Source: Leidyana gryllorum EB-2025a
Taxonomy: Eukaryota > Apicomplexa
Assembly: GCA_048772705.1 (NCBI GenBank)
Contig: JBLWGC010000224.1
Location: 62,001 to 126,000 of the forward strand
Direction: 5' to 3'
DNA: 64,000 nucleotides
The position numbers and the translations under genes are program-made. The notes beneath the pieces are model-generated. The model did not search any database. It worked only from the letters and a program-made list of their open reading frames with translations, and had not been told where the DNA came from. Shown here one piece after another: positions 20,996-30,703 of this stretch (its first letter is position 1; each line of letters opens with the position of its first letter).

Positions 20996-23624
20996 TTAAG
21001 CCTTGCGGGTTAGTTGCCTGCGGTGTCAATATGCGTGTGGGGTAGGGGCAAAAAGCGACACTTACGCTCTGGCATGGGCCTGCAGTCTGATTAACCCAGG
21101 TAGAGATTTGTGAAGCTGCTGCATGGTGTCGTACTTGGCGTACAGTGCCTGGAGAGAAAGAGGTGATGAATGTGTCTGAGTAAACGGGACAGCTTACCTC
21201 AAGAAGGGAAACAAGGGGTTCCCAGGCAGCCATGAGTTCTCGCTGCCTAATGGTCAGGAACTTTGTCGCATCGTGTTTGAGGAAGACCATTGTATGTCCG
21301 ATAGCGTAATCTCCTTTCTTGAGTTGAGCACCAGCAAGAAGCTTTTCGCAAGCGTCCTTCGGGTCGAGAGACTTGTCTCCAGATACACCGACATCGAGGA
21401 ACTTGAATTGGTAGATGAATTCATTGAAGGGACGTCGGTAGGAGTAGCCGAGGTTACGCAGTTGCAGCGCTTCCAGGATGGAGAGGGCGTGCAATTGGAT
21501 GAGAACCTTGGCCGGGGTGTACTTGAGAGCCGCTTTCTCTTCGTTGGGCTTCAAGCATCGAACAAAGTGTGGCTCGGTACTGTTGATCAGATCCATTAGA
21601 GTGGACAGCTGGGTCAAGAATTGGGCAGAAATGAGCTGTTCCTTGCCAATCTTGCCTTTCTCCATCTTGACACCTGCGAACAGCTCTGCGGTCACAGGGT
21701 TACTAGACTTCTGCATGACTTCAACGAGCTCGGCCTTCAAGAGATCCTTGTTCTTCGCCAAGAAGCCCGTGACACAGTATTGGATATCACCAATGGTGTG
21801 GGTCACAATGAAGTTGGTTTCAGACCCGATCTTAGCCTTGGCAAAGTTGGGGTGATTGCTGAGAGAGGTAGCGGCTGCTGACAGGAACTTCTTGTCATCT
21901 CCACCAGGCGCCAGACAGGTATCTTCGAGCTGTGCAACAACTGAACGCTTCTTGTTGCAGAGAAGATCAATGATGGGAGCGTTGGTAGTCCAAGTGAGCT
22001 CGGCAGCGCTGATACCTTCGGATCGGTAGAGCTTTGTCTCCCGGTCGAAAACGACGTCGACAAAGTTCTTCTGGAGCATTTCGTTGGTGATGTTGATGAA
22101 CAATTGCTCCAGGGAGTTGTTCTTGAACACCTCGAAACCGAAGATATCCAACATACCCATGAAGCGGTTAAAACCCTCAGGCGGCTGGATATTGCTGTTC
22201 AACTTTTTGACAATCCAGTTGAACAGAGAGTTGTAGACGGCCTTCTGCATGGATTCCTTGATGATATGAGCATCACCTGCAGTGTAGACTCCCTTAATTT
22301 CCTGTCCGGAGGCCTGGGTGATCTTGACAAGGAGACCATCCTCGACTTGAGCCGGGTCCAGGACCATCAATTGCATGGCAGTGTTGAATACATCTCGGTT
22401 GCCAATCACAGCGGCGTCGGGGATACCGCCACGGGTCTCGCCCTTAATCTCAACATTGCCCAAAAGCATAACGCCAGACACGAGGGCGAAGATCTGGTCC
22501 ATCTCGGCCTCATTCATTCCCATCGATCGTAAGGAAGTCTTGACCTCTTTCATGTCCTCGACATCATTCTGCGCGGGTATTGATTATCAGTGGGGAAGGA
22601 TTTGGGAACTTACAATGCCATCAGCGTCCATAGCCTTGGGGTTCACACTCTTGTAGCTGGTGGGTGACTGCAGCTTGTATTTGGTCTTCTCGTTGGCATC
22701 CAATCCCTTGAGGACTTGGTAGAAAATGTGGTAAGAGCGTTCCGCCTCATCCTGTGACACGAAGGTGTTGGCCACGTCTCAAAAGCTTACCTGAGTAACG
22801 ATACGAGACATCTCGAGCAGGAAGTTCTTCACGTAACCGTACTCGATACCACCACCCGCAGCGACTTGGAGCTGCATGAAGCGACCGAAACGGGAAGAGT
22901 TGTTGTTCCTGACGGTCTTGGCATTGCCAAAGGCTTCGAGGACGGGGTTTCCGGCAAGCACAGCAGTCTGAATCCTGAGATCGATGGTCCCGGACTTGGC
23001 AGCGGCAAAGTAACGCATGATTTGCTTTGTGGCTTCAGTCTTTCCGGCTCCGGATTCTCCCGACACGACGATGGTCTGAGACTTTCCTACGGAGTGGAGA
23101 TTCTCCAGTGCAGTACGAGCGATGGAGAAGACGTGGGGGGGAAGCTTCGAGGGGTCAAAGGCATCTCGGTACTGTTTGATCACAGCTTCGGTGGCGTTAC
23201 CGAGATCCTTGAAAGGATTGATCGCGAGAAGCAGAGGATCAGCCGTGACATAAATCTGGCCCTTCACATAACGTTGACGGATAAAGTCAAGGACAGCCGC
23301 CGCGTTGGTGTGGGGAATCATTCCGATATCTGGGTAACCCATGGGATCAATGTTTTGATTCGCATTGTATACATTAGATTGTTTGGCGTCGAACGGAACT
23401 GCACTGGGGTCATCCGGGTCAACCTGCTTGAGCTTCAAGGTGTCCTTAGTTGATCCTGGAAGGACCAGACACTTGGCGAACATGAGGTCAGCATTGGACT
23501 TGACTGCGGGAGCACTATCGCACCAGACCTGAAGACCTTTGAACACCTGGCCAGATGAATCGAGGGGATTGACTTCAGAGCTGAGACGTTGAAGTCGACG
23601 AGCGTCCTTTGCATCGGAAGACAT
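20996..23624 (-). CDS. MyoA: Class XIV myosin, MyoA type (gliding motor)
   Basis: Actin motor of the apicomplexan glideosome. Five exons (22791-23624, 22614-22751, 21198-22568, 21066-21148, 20996-21017) sum to 815 residues, close to the 831 of Toxoplasma MyoA. The P-loop GESGAGKTEATKQIMRYFAA lies near residue 188, switch I is NNNSSRFGRFMQL, switch II is LDIFGFE. The N-terminus (LDSSGQVFKGLQVW, DLMFAKC) and the TADPLLLAINPF strand match class XIV MyoA almost residue for residue. There is no long tail: after the converter only a light-chain-binding neck remains (LPGLIRLQAHARA + QLTRKA, last exon 22 nt). This gene is the main evidence for an apicomplexan-type host. Confidence 0.96.
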
Positions 23625-23712
23625 GCTTGCTTGATTATTAGTTCGAGTATTAAAGGAGTGACTTGTCACACATATTCGCGCATGCGGATCTGGAACTGCG
23701 GAGTTAAGAGCA

Positions 23713-24387
23713 CTACACTTGGCGATGACGTCGAAATAGCCGAGCAAAGCGGTTCCATCCATGAGACTCAGATGCGCGCGAATGTCGTAACAGTCGGGCA
23801 CGACTTGCCAACCATTCCACCCTATCGCGCTCTATACGTAAGGCCAGCGCGTCGGGCAGAGCTAAAGAAGCCAGACTCTTCGGAGTACGCAGAGTCAAGC
23901 CGCACATAGGACAGCTCTCTATTACACCACGGCCGCCAACACACTCCAAACATGCTAAGTGAGAGCACGGCAACAGAATAGGAAATAAAACTAGCTCCCC
24001 ACATATTACACACACTATGTGGCGAGGAGCCGCAGGTGCCGATGGCCCGTCATGGTGTCGATGAAAGAGACGCATTATGCCGCGAGGGCGGCGGGGCTCT
24101 ACCCCCTCCAGCGCAGCACGGGGCGCAAGACGCGTACGGGATCGTGGAATAGCAGCCACTTGCGCCAGAATACGCTCCTCTACTTCCCGCGAGTTCAATA
24201 CCGCCTCATCTGAATCTACTGGATTACATGGTACTTCTTCTTCATCATCCGAACTCGAGGGGGAGACTGGTGCTGTCGCAGTTCGTCGAGTAGTGTCAGG
24301 GCGCGACGTCCACGCGGATCGTTCGAATACACTGCGCGTCTGCTGCACCCGCGACTGCACTTTCTCGACACTCGACTGGGATACCAT
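23713..24387 (-). CDS. RING-finger protein (putative E3 ubiquitin ligase)
   Basis: Single-exon frame of 224 residues. A C3HC4 RING lies near residues 123-162: CVICGELVLFPILLPCSHLA then CLEC and CPMCG, with all eight zinc ligands. The N-terminal half is low-complexity with an acidic Ser patch. The C-terminus is Arg-rich and basic (LASRARLLRHSRASESHGWN). No transmembrane segment is apparent. Substrate unknown. It lies between MyoA (88 bp downstream, same strand) and the sortilin-like receptor (76 bp away, opposite strand). Confidence 0.82.
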   Translation of the reverse strand: MVSQSSVEKVQSRVQQTRSVFERSAWTSRPDTTRRTATAPVSPSSSDDEEEVPCNPVDSDEAVLNSREVEERILAQVAAIPRSRTRLAPRAALEGVEPRRPRGIMRLFHRHHDGPSAPAAPRHIVCVICGELVLFPILLPCSHLACLECVGGRGVIESCPMCGLTLRTPKSLASLALPDALALRIERDRVEWLASRARLLRHSRASESHGWNRFARLFRRHRQV

Positions 24388-24463
24388 TAATTCTAACTAC
24401 CACATTATACGGCTCACTCGCCTCCTCCACAATTGACTCTGACAAAAGTTTTGTCGTACAAAC
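24388..24463. promoter_or_regulatory. 76-bp divergent promoter with palindrome
   Basis: Shared upstream space of the RING gene and the sortilin-like receptor gene. It contains the near-perfect palindrome GACAAAAGTTTTGTC (about 24440-24454), ten bases before the receptor ATG. Its function is inferred from position only. Confidence 0.45.
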
Positions 24464-27211
24464 ATGCTGCGACCGCTCCAGCTAGTATATGCTCTCCTGG
24501 CGCTGCTCCTATGCCCCTATGCCAAGAAAGGTAAGTCTTCCCGTTCACCCCCCGATCTAGAATGCACTGCCTACAGTCGATGTTATGCACACCATCTTCG
24601 ACTCAGCGGTCGAAGACATACAATGGTTACGTGACGATGCTTCTGTTGTGCTCGTATTGACGGCTGCCGGCCATGTCTGGCGTTCCACCAACTCCGGTCG
24701 TTCCTTCCAGGACATATCTCGATCGGTCTTGGGGAGTGCCGGCCCTAGTGGCACAGGCCCGGCCGTTGAGCCCAACTTTAGCAGTGTTATCACCCACCCC
24801 ACACACAAGGAGGTAGTAATGCTTGTTTCCCGCAATCGCAACCACTTCTACACTCCAGATGGGTAAGTAAAGCTGCTCGTTAACGCTCATCTCGAACTCC
24901 TTTCTTGCAGTGGATCGACTTGGCAGCCGTTCGAAGTCCAGATGAAACTGTGGAACTTCATATTCCATCCCCGTCGGCCCTTCTCGGCGTTGTTCTCACG
25001 GTGGAGTGACTCCTGTACGTCTTCCCAGCCTGCCGATGACTGCACACACACTCTCTTCCTGACCACCGACATGGGCCGTACCTATCGAACAGTCTCCGAC
25101 AACGTGGTTCAGTACAACTGGGCAGACAAGACGGCGCCTGAGAGCCATTTGGACCTCATCTTCTTCACATACCACAGTCGTCTGAAGGGGGGTCAGCACC
25201 GTTACGGCGGATGGCACGATACAGTCGACTTTGCAGTGTCTTCCGACTTTGGCCGCACTCATCACGCGTTGGTCAAGGGAGGGAACAAATTCCTTGTCTC
25301 CCGAAACTACGTGTTTGTAGCTCAGATGGAAGACTTTGTGAAGCAGACGGTGAACCTGATGGTCAGCTCGGATTTCGGCAGAACCTTCCGAAAGGCCATG
25401 ATACCCACTACCTTAGTGGAGAAGAGCTACACCATTCTCGATACCTCTGAGGGCGGCGTGTTGATTCACGTGAATCACGGGACACATGGGCCCAGTTTGG
25501 AGGGCAATGTATATGTTTCCGACCCCGCGGGGCTGCGGTACGCGTTGTCGTTGCCCAATAACATCAGATCTGCCACCGGGGAGTGTGAGTTCGATAGAGT
25601 ATTGGGGTTAGAGGGAGTGTACATCGCAAACTTCCGCGATACCTTAGACTTGCCAGTGAACGGAACCAACGGGTACGAGATGGCCACCAAGCTAGACGCA
25701 GACGGCGACGCTTTGGCGCAACGCCACGCCAAGAAACCAATGCACACGGGCTCCATCATCAGAACAGTGATCAGTTTCGACAAAGGGGGGTACTGGAAGT
25801 ACCTAAAGGCGCCCAAAATGGACTCTCTCGGGAAAGAGATCACATGTGCTGATGGTGAAAGGTGTTTCCTCCATCTTCACGGCATCACACACTTTGATCG
25901 ATACGCCCCATTCTATAGTGTCGAGAGTGCACTGGGAATCGTGATGGGCACAGGGAACGTCGGCAGTCATCTCACCAAAGATCCCACACAGGTCAACACT
26001 TACATTAGCAGAGACGCAGGCCTTACGTGGTATGAAGCCCACAAAGGGGCCTATATCTACGAATACGGCGATCATGGCGGCCTCGTTGTCATGGCCAACG
26101 ATCTCGCCTCGACCAATCAGGTCGTCTTCAGCTGGAACGAGGGGCACAGTTGGTACGACTTTGACTTGGGTGTCCCCCGAGTGGAGGTCGACAACATTGT
26201 CATAGAGCCAACCAGCTCAGGCTTGGAATTCTTACTGTACGGAACCGTCAATGAGACGGGTGCCGTTTTCCACCTCGATTTCAGTACTCTGGGGCAGCCC
26301 CCCTGTCTCGGAGCCGACAACGCGGGCGCAGCTGCCAGTGACTACGAGCTATGGTCTCCAGAAGATGGCAGCGGGCGCGGGTGTCTGCTGGGCCGAGAAG
26401 TGACTTACACCCGCAAGCGAGTCACCAGTGAATGTTTCAATGGCCGAAACTTCACACGCAACAAAGTCAAACAGGCTTGCACTTGCACCAAAGAAGATTA
26501 TGAGTGCGAGGTCGGTTTCTACCGCCCCGTCGGCTCCTCCGCTGGCTGTGAGCCCTCCCCGTACAATGATCGGGCCTACATGACTGTTGAGGGGTGCACA
26601 ACAAGTGGCATATACTACACGGATGCTTATCGGAAGGTGCCCGGGGACGAGTGTGTCAGCGGCTGGGTGCCCTCGAAAGTGCCCGTCCCTTGTCCGCCTA
26701 ATAGCCCAATGGCACAACACGCCAAAGCTTCACTATTGCTGCTCGGCGCTTTCGGCGGTGGTCTACTGTTTGTTGCCTGGGCAAGTCGGCATCCTGTGTT
26801 GCGGAAGTACTTTGGATATGCTGGTAAGTACCGAATCGGTATTGTGTGTCTCATTTCATTGTGTGTTTGGCAGGCTTTGATGCGTTTATGGAAGTCGGGT
26901 ATCAAGTTGTCGGCAAAGCTTCTGACACAGTCCAAAGGGGAGGCGAAGAGCTATTCAATTTCTGGGCTAACGCTTCGAACAATCAAGAAGCACAACCTCG
27001 GTTTGGTGTGGTATCTCTCAGCCGTATGGCAGCCGAAGAACACCAAAACGCGTCTCCGATGGCACCTACCAACCCTCAGGCCCCATTCTATGGTGCTGAG
27101 TTAGCAGCTGAGGACCGACGAGCGACTCCTACTCAACAGCGAGGGGAGCCAGCCCTTATTGACGTCGGCAATGATGACGTCAACGGCGTCTGGCACCGGA
27201 CCACAGTCTGA
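24464..27211 (+). CDS. Sortilin/VPS10-domain sorting receptor
   Basis: Type I transmembrane cargo receptor of the Golgi-endosome system; the Toxoplasma homologue SORTLR is needed to build micronemes and rhoptries. Exons 24464-24530, 24577-24862, 24911-26823 and 26874-27211 give 867 residues. A signal peptide (LQLVYALLALLLCPYA) is followed by a VPS10 ten-bladed propeller with repeated Asp-box motifs: STNSGRSF, TTDMGRTY, SSDFGRTH, SSDFGRTF, SRDAGLTW. Next come a Cys-rich 10CC module (CTCTKEDYEC, CEPS) and one transmembrane helix near residues 720-742. The cytosolic tail of about 115 residues is split by a 50-nt intron and ends VWHRTTV. The tail carries acidic stretches but no motif I can name confidently. 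Confidence 0.93.
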
Positions 27212-27284
27212 TTGGCCTGGAACTCGATAATGCGCACGCACATTATGTATGATCATTGTTGGTGTACGAAGGCAGCCAATGTTT

Positions 27285-28463
27285 TCATGGCCGTTTGGCA
27301 GTTGTGACATTCCAGAGGAGGTCAAGAGGAACATTTCCCCCACCAGGGGTATATAGCTCACTGAATTCCATTGCCCATTGAATTGATCTCACAACCGACT
27401 GGAGATGGAGCATCTGATGGTCCGCCTTCGACTGCCCCCACCGTATTGCGGCGGTCTGTTTCTCGCCCAATCGGTACGTAAGATAGGGGGGAGTAGTGAC
27501 CAAGACGGGTCCCGCTGATTCAGCCAATTCTGGCCAGAACGAAAGATCCGCCACGCAGGCGTACTTGGGATTGCACTTCCATCTGTTGGCTGGTTTATGA
27601 TTGGCCCTTCGTGTCGAATAGTCGGGCAATTCTCCGTCGTGATGGACCTTCAAGAGTGTATCCATTCCTTGCCGGCTGAAAATTGCCGCAACGTTGCCCC
27701 ACCCCCCACGGTGTTCAACAAATACAGGTATAGAGCTAAGGATATGGGTGTCGTAAACTGAGTCTGTTCCCCGACCACTCTGAAAAGCAGCCTGGTGACG
27801 CCATTTCGAGGCAGTCTTTGCCCAACCCCGCTTAATCTCGTTGACCTTCCACGTGTAGTCATTCCATTGTAATCGAATCACTGACCACCCAGGGTACTGT
27901 ATATCTGCTGCTTGAACCAGCTCCTCCAATGTCAATGGCCAAAACGGCTGGAGCTGTGGACCCGCGTCGTCTTCCATGACCAAAGCATACGGTAAATCTG
28001 CCTCTACTGCTTGCTTGATGGCTTCAAGATGAGACATCAAGTTCCCGAGCTGTCCCGGCAACGCCTGTACACGCTCAAATGTCTCAAAATGCTTGCGCTT
28101 CCGAACAGCGCCCGGATCAGGAAGAGATTCTGAGCTCATATGGAGCAGCAGAGCGTCGAAATCCGTTGCCATAATTGCACACACTCGAGTAAGAGATGCA
28201 AGAGAAGAAGAGCCCCATACCTTCTGCATATAATCTCTTCTCAGATCGTCCTGAGGCATGTTGATGTAGAACGCGTGAACCGTTTTATCAACTGTAGATC
28301 GATCTGGCACTCTCGCATCGGAAGGCAAGCCCCCCAAGTGACGAAGCGCTTCACGTAAATCTTTGTTTTCATGTGCTTGACGGACTGATCCAGCCACGAA
28401 GAGAGTAAGCAGGGCTATTGCCAGACAGAAGAGGGTGGGGGGGAGCAAAAGGTAAGAATTCAT
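27285..28463 (-). CDS. Glycosyltransferase family 25-like type II membrane protein
   Basis: Intronless, 392 residues. An N-terminal signal-anchor helix (LFCLAIALLTLFVAG, about residues 11-25) is followed by a stem and a lumenal domain. The domain begins HAFYINMPQDDLRRDYM, the typical opening strand of GT25 (LPS/procollagen galactosyltransferase) enzymes. It contains LPYALVMEDDAGPQ, the ExDD/DxD metal-nucleotide site, near residue 165. Topology implies a Golgi enzyme adding sugar to secreted or surface proteins; donor and acceptor are unknown. It starts 20 bp from the divergent KH gene and ends 73 bp from the sortilin stop. Confidence 0.72.
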   Translation of the reverse strand: MNSYLLLPPTLFCLAIALLTLFVAGSVRQAHENKDLREALRHLGGLPSDARVPDRSTVDKTVHAFYINMPQDDLRRDYMQKVWGSSSLASLTRVCAIMATDFDALLLHMSSESLPDPGAVRKRKHFETFERVQALPGQLGNLMSHLEAIKQAVEADLPYALVMEDDAGPQLQPFWPLTLEELVQAADIQYPGWSVIRLQWNDYTWKVNEIKRGWAKTASKWRHQAAFQSGRGTDSVYDTHILSSIPVFVEHRGGWGNVAAIFSRQGMDTLLKVHHDGELPDYSTRRANHKPANRWKCNPKYACVADLSFWPELAESAGPVLVTTPPYLTYRLGEKQTAAIRWGQSKADHQMLHLQSVVRSIQWAMEFSELYTPGGGNVPLDLLWNVTTAKRP

Positions 28464-28483
28464 GAGGAAATTTTTGGTCTCCC
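28464..28483. promoter_or_regulatory. 20-bp head-to-head intergenic space
   Basis: Start codons of the GT25-like gene (28463, minus) and the KH gene (28484, plus) are separated by GAGGAAATTTTTGGTCTCCC. On the minus strand it reads CCAAAAATTTCC, again a CAAAAA core. Confidence 0.45.
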
Positions 28484-30466
28484 ATGTCGGACAGGAGTGC
28501 CTCCCCCAGAAGGTCTCTGAAGCGGGAGCTTGAACAAGAGGGTGCGGATGAGAGGCAAACTCGCCGGCGTGTAGAGGAGGTACCGAGTCCTAATGATCAG
28601 GTGAAACCAGACGATGATCAACGTATTTTGACTGAGCGGATGAGCATTACCGATGCTGACGCTTCGTTTATCCTCGGCACCGGAGGCCGTACCAAGAAAA
28701 AGTTGGCCCGGGTCTCTCGAGCAGAGCTGTCTGTCACTCAGAATGGCCGTGACGACACCATACTTGAGGTCCGAGGGACTTCCGAGGCAATTGATCGGGC
28801 CCGAACTTACGTGGAATTCGTCATGCAACAGCGTGTTGGACCTGTCCGACTGAGTCAGGAAGTCAAGGAACGAAAAGACTTAGTTATCCTCGACGTAAGC
28901 CCCCGTGCATATTCGTAATTGATAACCCCCGTGTGTGTGCATCCGATTGTGATCCCGTGTTCCAACATGTCGGCTCATTTGTGTGTGTCACCGTGTGTGC
29001 CGCACGACTATGCTGCCGCGGAGCCAGGTTTGGTGTACATTGTCCATCAGATTCCGCACGAATGCGTCGGATATGTCACCGGAGCTAAGGGACAGGGACT
29101 GCGATCGGTCGAGGAGGAGTTTTCAACTTTGATGTTCTTCACGGACGTTAATAAAGGTCGTCCTTCGGCCGATGCGCCAAAGACCGAGAAGCTTGTAATT
29201 TTCTCGCCCTGTCAACGCGCCCGTCAGGGCGCTGTTCTCAAGGTGATGTCCGCGATCGAACAGAAGTTGCCGGGCCACTTTACTTCCGACATCTCGTGAG
29301 TGCCCAAAGTGGAGAGCACTTGCTGACTTGCGTCAACCAGGGAGAAGGTAGCCGAAGTGGACGGTTTTGATGTCGACATTGCGGTTGTCAATGAAGAAGA
29401 CTATTCCTATGCTCTCGGTCGAGGCGGGGGAACCCGTAAAAAACTGGCACGAGCATCCGGAGCTATTCTCGAATATATTGGTAGATATGCCTATATCGCG
29501 GGAACGAAGGCACAGCGAGAACGAGCTCGCCAATATCTAAAATGGCTATGCGCTCAGCGCGTTGGCGTAATGAAACTTGATGGAATCGACAAAAGGTGAG
29601 CGAGCGTAGAGGTTGGCCGGCATACCACTGCGTTCTACCTTTGCAGAGATGATGTCGACCAACTTGATGTACCAATGGATTGTGTGGCCTACGTGACCGG
29701 GCAAAAAGGTCAAGCTCTCCGTCGAATGGAGGAGCAGACCGGGACGTTTATGTTCCTAGACGGCAGCAGGTTGGTGGAGGGTGGCAGTAGATGGTGGTGT
29801 CGTGTGGAATGTCGAGTGTGCATGGTGTCATGTAGTGTCTAGTTCACAGCGTCTGACTGGGTGACTGACTGACTGACTGACTGACTTGGCACTGTTCCCT
29901 TTTGGCAGAGGAGCGCCTACGGAGAAATTGTATATTTTCGGGGAAAGCGCCTCCGGCCGCGCCCGTGCTCGAGTTTTGGCCGAGCAGCGAATTGACGAGA
30001 AGATTAGTGGAGTTTCCACAACTACATCGTAAGTCTATGAGGGGTATTTTTTATCTGGCGCAGGAGCCGAAGCCGTTATGATCCCGGACGCGGTGGCGGC
30101 CGTGGCGGGGGATACTGGAACAGATCTTCAGTTAGTCCCGTCAGACGGCCCTATGACCGGTACGCCCCGCCGTCGCGCACATATGATCGCGACGACTATG
30201 AGTGAGTAGATTTGATTCTAGGCCTTTGTCCCTTAACGTGTAGCAGCGGCCGGAGAGACAACGACGACGAACGCCGAGGATCGAAAAGGTATCGAGACGA
30301 CAGGCGGGAGTACGATCGTTATGAGCGTCGAGCTTCATCGATTGAACGTTACGGCAGTAGACGAGACTACGCTCAGCCCTCATCAGACCGGTATGGATCA
30401 CCAGTTAACAAGCGAGCTGCGTACAATGGTAGAGGAGGAATGCCTTCACGAAGAGATTACTACTGA
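28484..30466 (+). CDS. KH-domain RNA-binding protein with RG/SR-like tail
   Basis: Seven exons (28484-28894, 29024-29295, 29341-29595, 29647-29769, 29909-30028, 30064-30201, 30247-30466) sum to 512 residues. Four KH-like units form two alternating pairs. Units 1 and 3 share ILGTGGRTKKKLAR / ALGRGGGTRKKLAR in the GxxG loop; units 2 and 4 share VGYVTGAKGQGLR / VAYVTGQKGQALR. An internal duplication of a two-KH module is therefore likely. The tail is rich in Arg, Gly, Tyr and Ser (GRGGGRGGGYW, RRDD-type repeats), typical of mRNA-processing proteins. Introns 1 and 4 are longer (129 and 139 nt); intron 4 holds a (GACT)n run. Confidence 0.8.
29862..29886. repeat. (GACT)n microsatellite in an intron
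   Basis: About six consecutive GACT units in the 139-nt intron 29770-29908 of the KH gene. A second (GACT)n run follows that gene's stop. Confidence 0.8.
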
Positions 30467-30485
30467 TCATTGACCGACTGAGTGA

Positions 30486-30504
30486 GTGACTGACTGACTG
30501 ACTT
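30486..30504. repeat. (GACT)n microsatellite after KH gene
   Basis: Short GACT repeat about 20 bp downstream of the KH stop codon, probably in its 3' UTR. The rest of the 237-bp spacer up to Prp40 shows nothing else I can support. Confidence 0.75.
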
Positions 30505-30703
30505 ACCAGTTCGCCCCTCTCCCCCCCTGCATTCCTGGGGGGACAAGCGGTAAATGATGGACGATGACTTGCAGCACTCGGGCGAGTTCACCAGCCATCA
30601 ACCACCACTTGAGAGATCAAATTCGTCATCATGCAACAGTAAACCGAAGAAGAGAGAGAGTGAGAGTAGAGGCAATGTCACACAAAGTACGATTGAACTA
30701 GGA

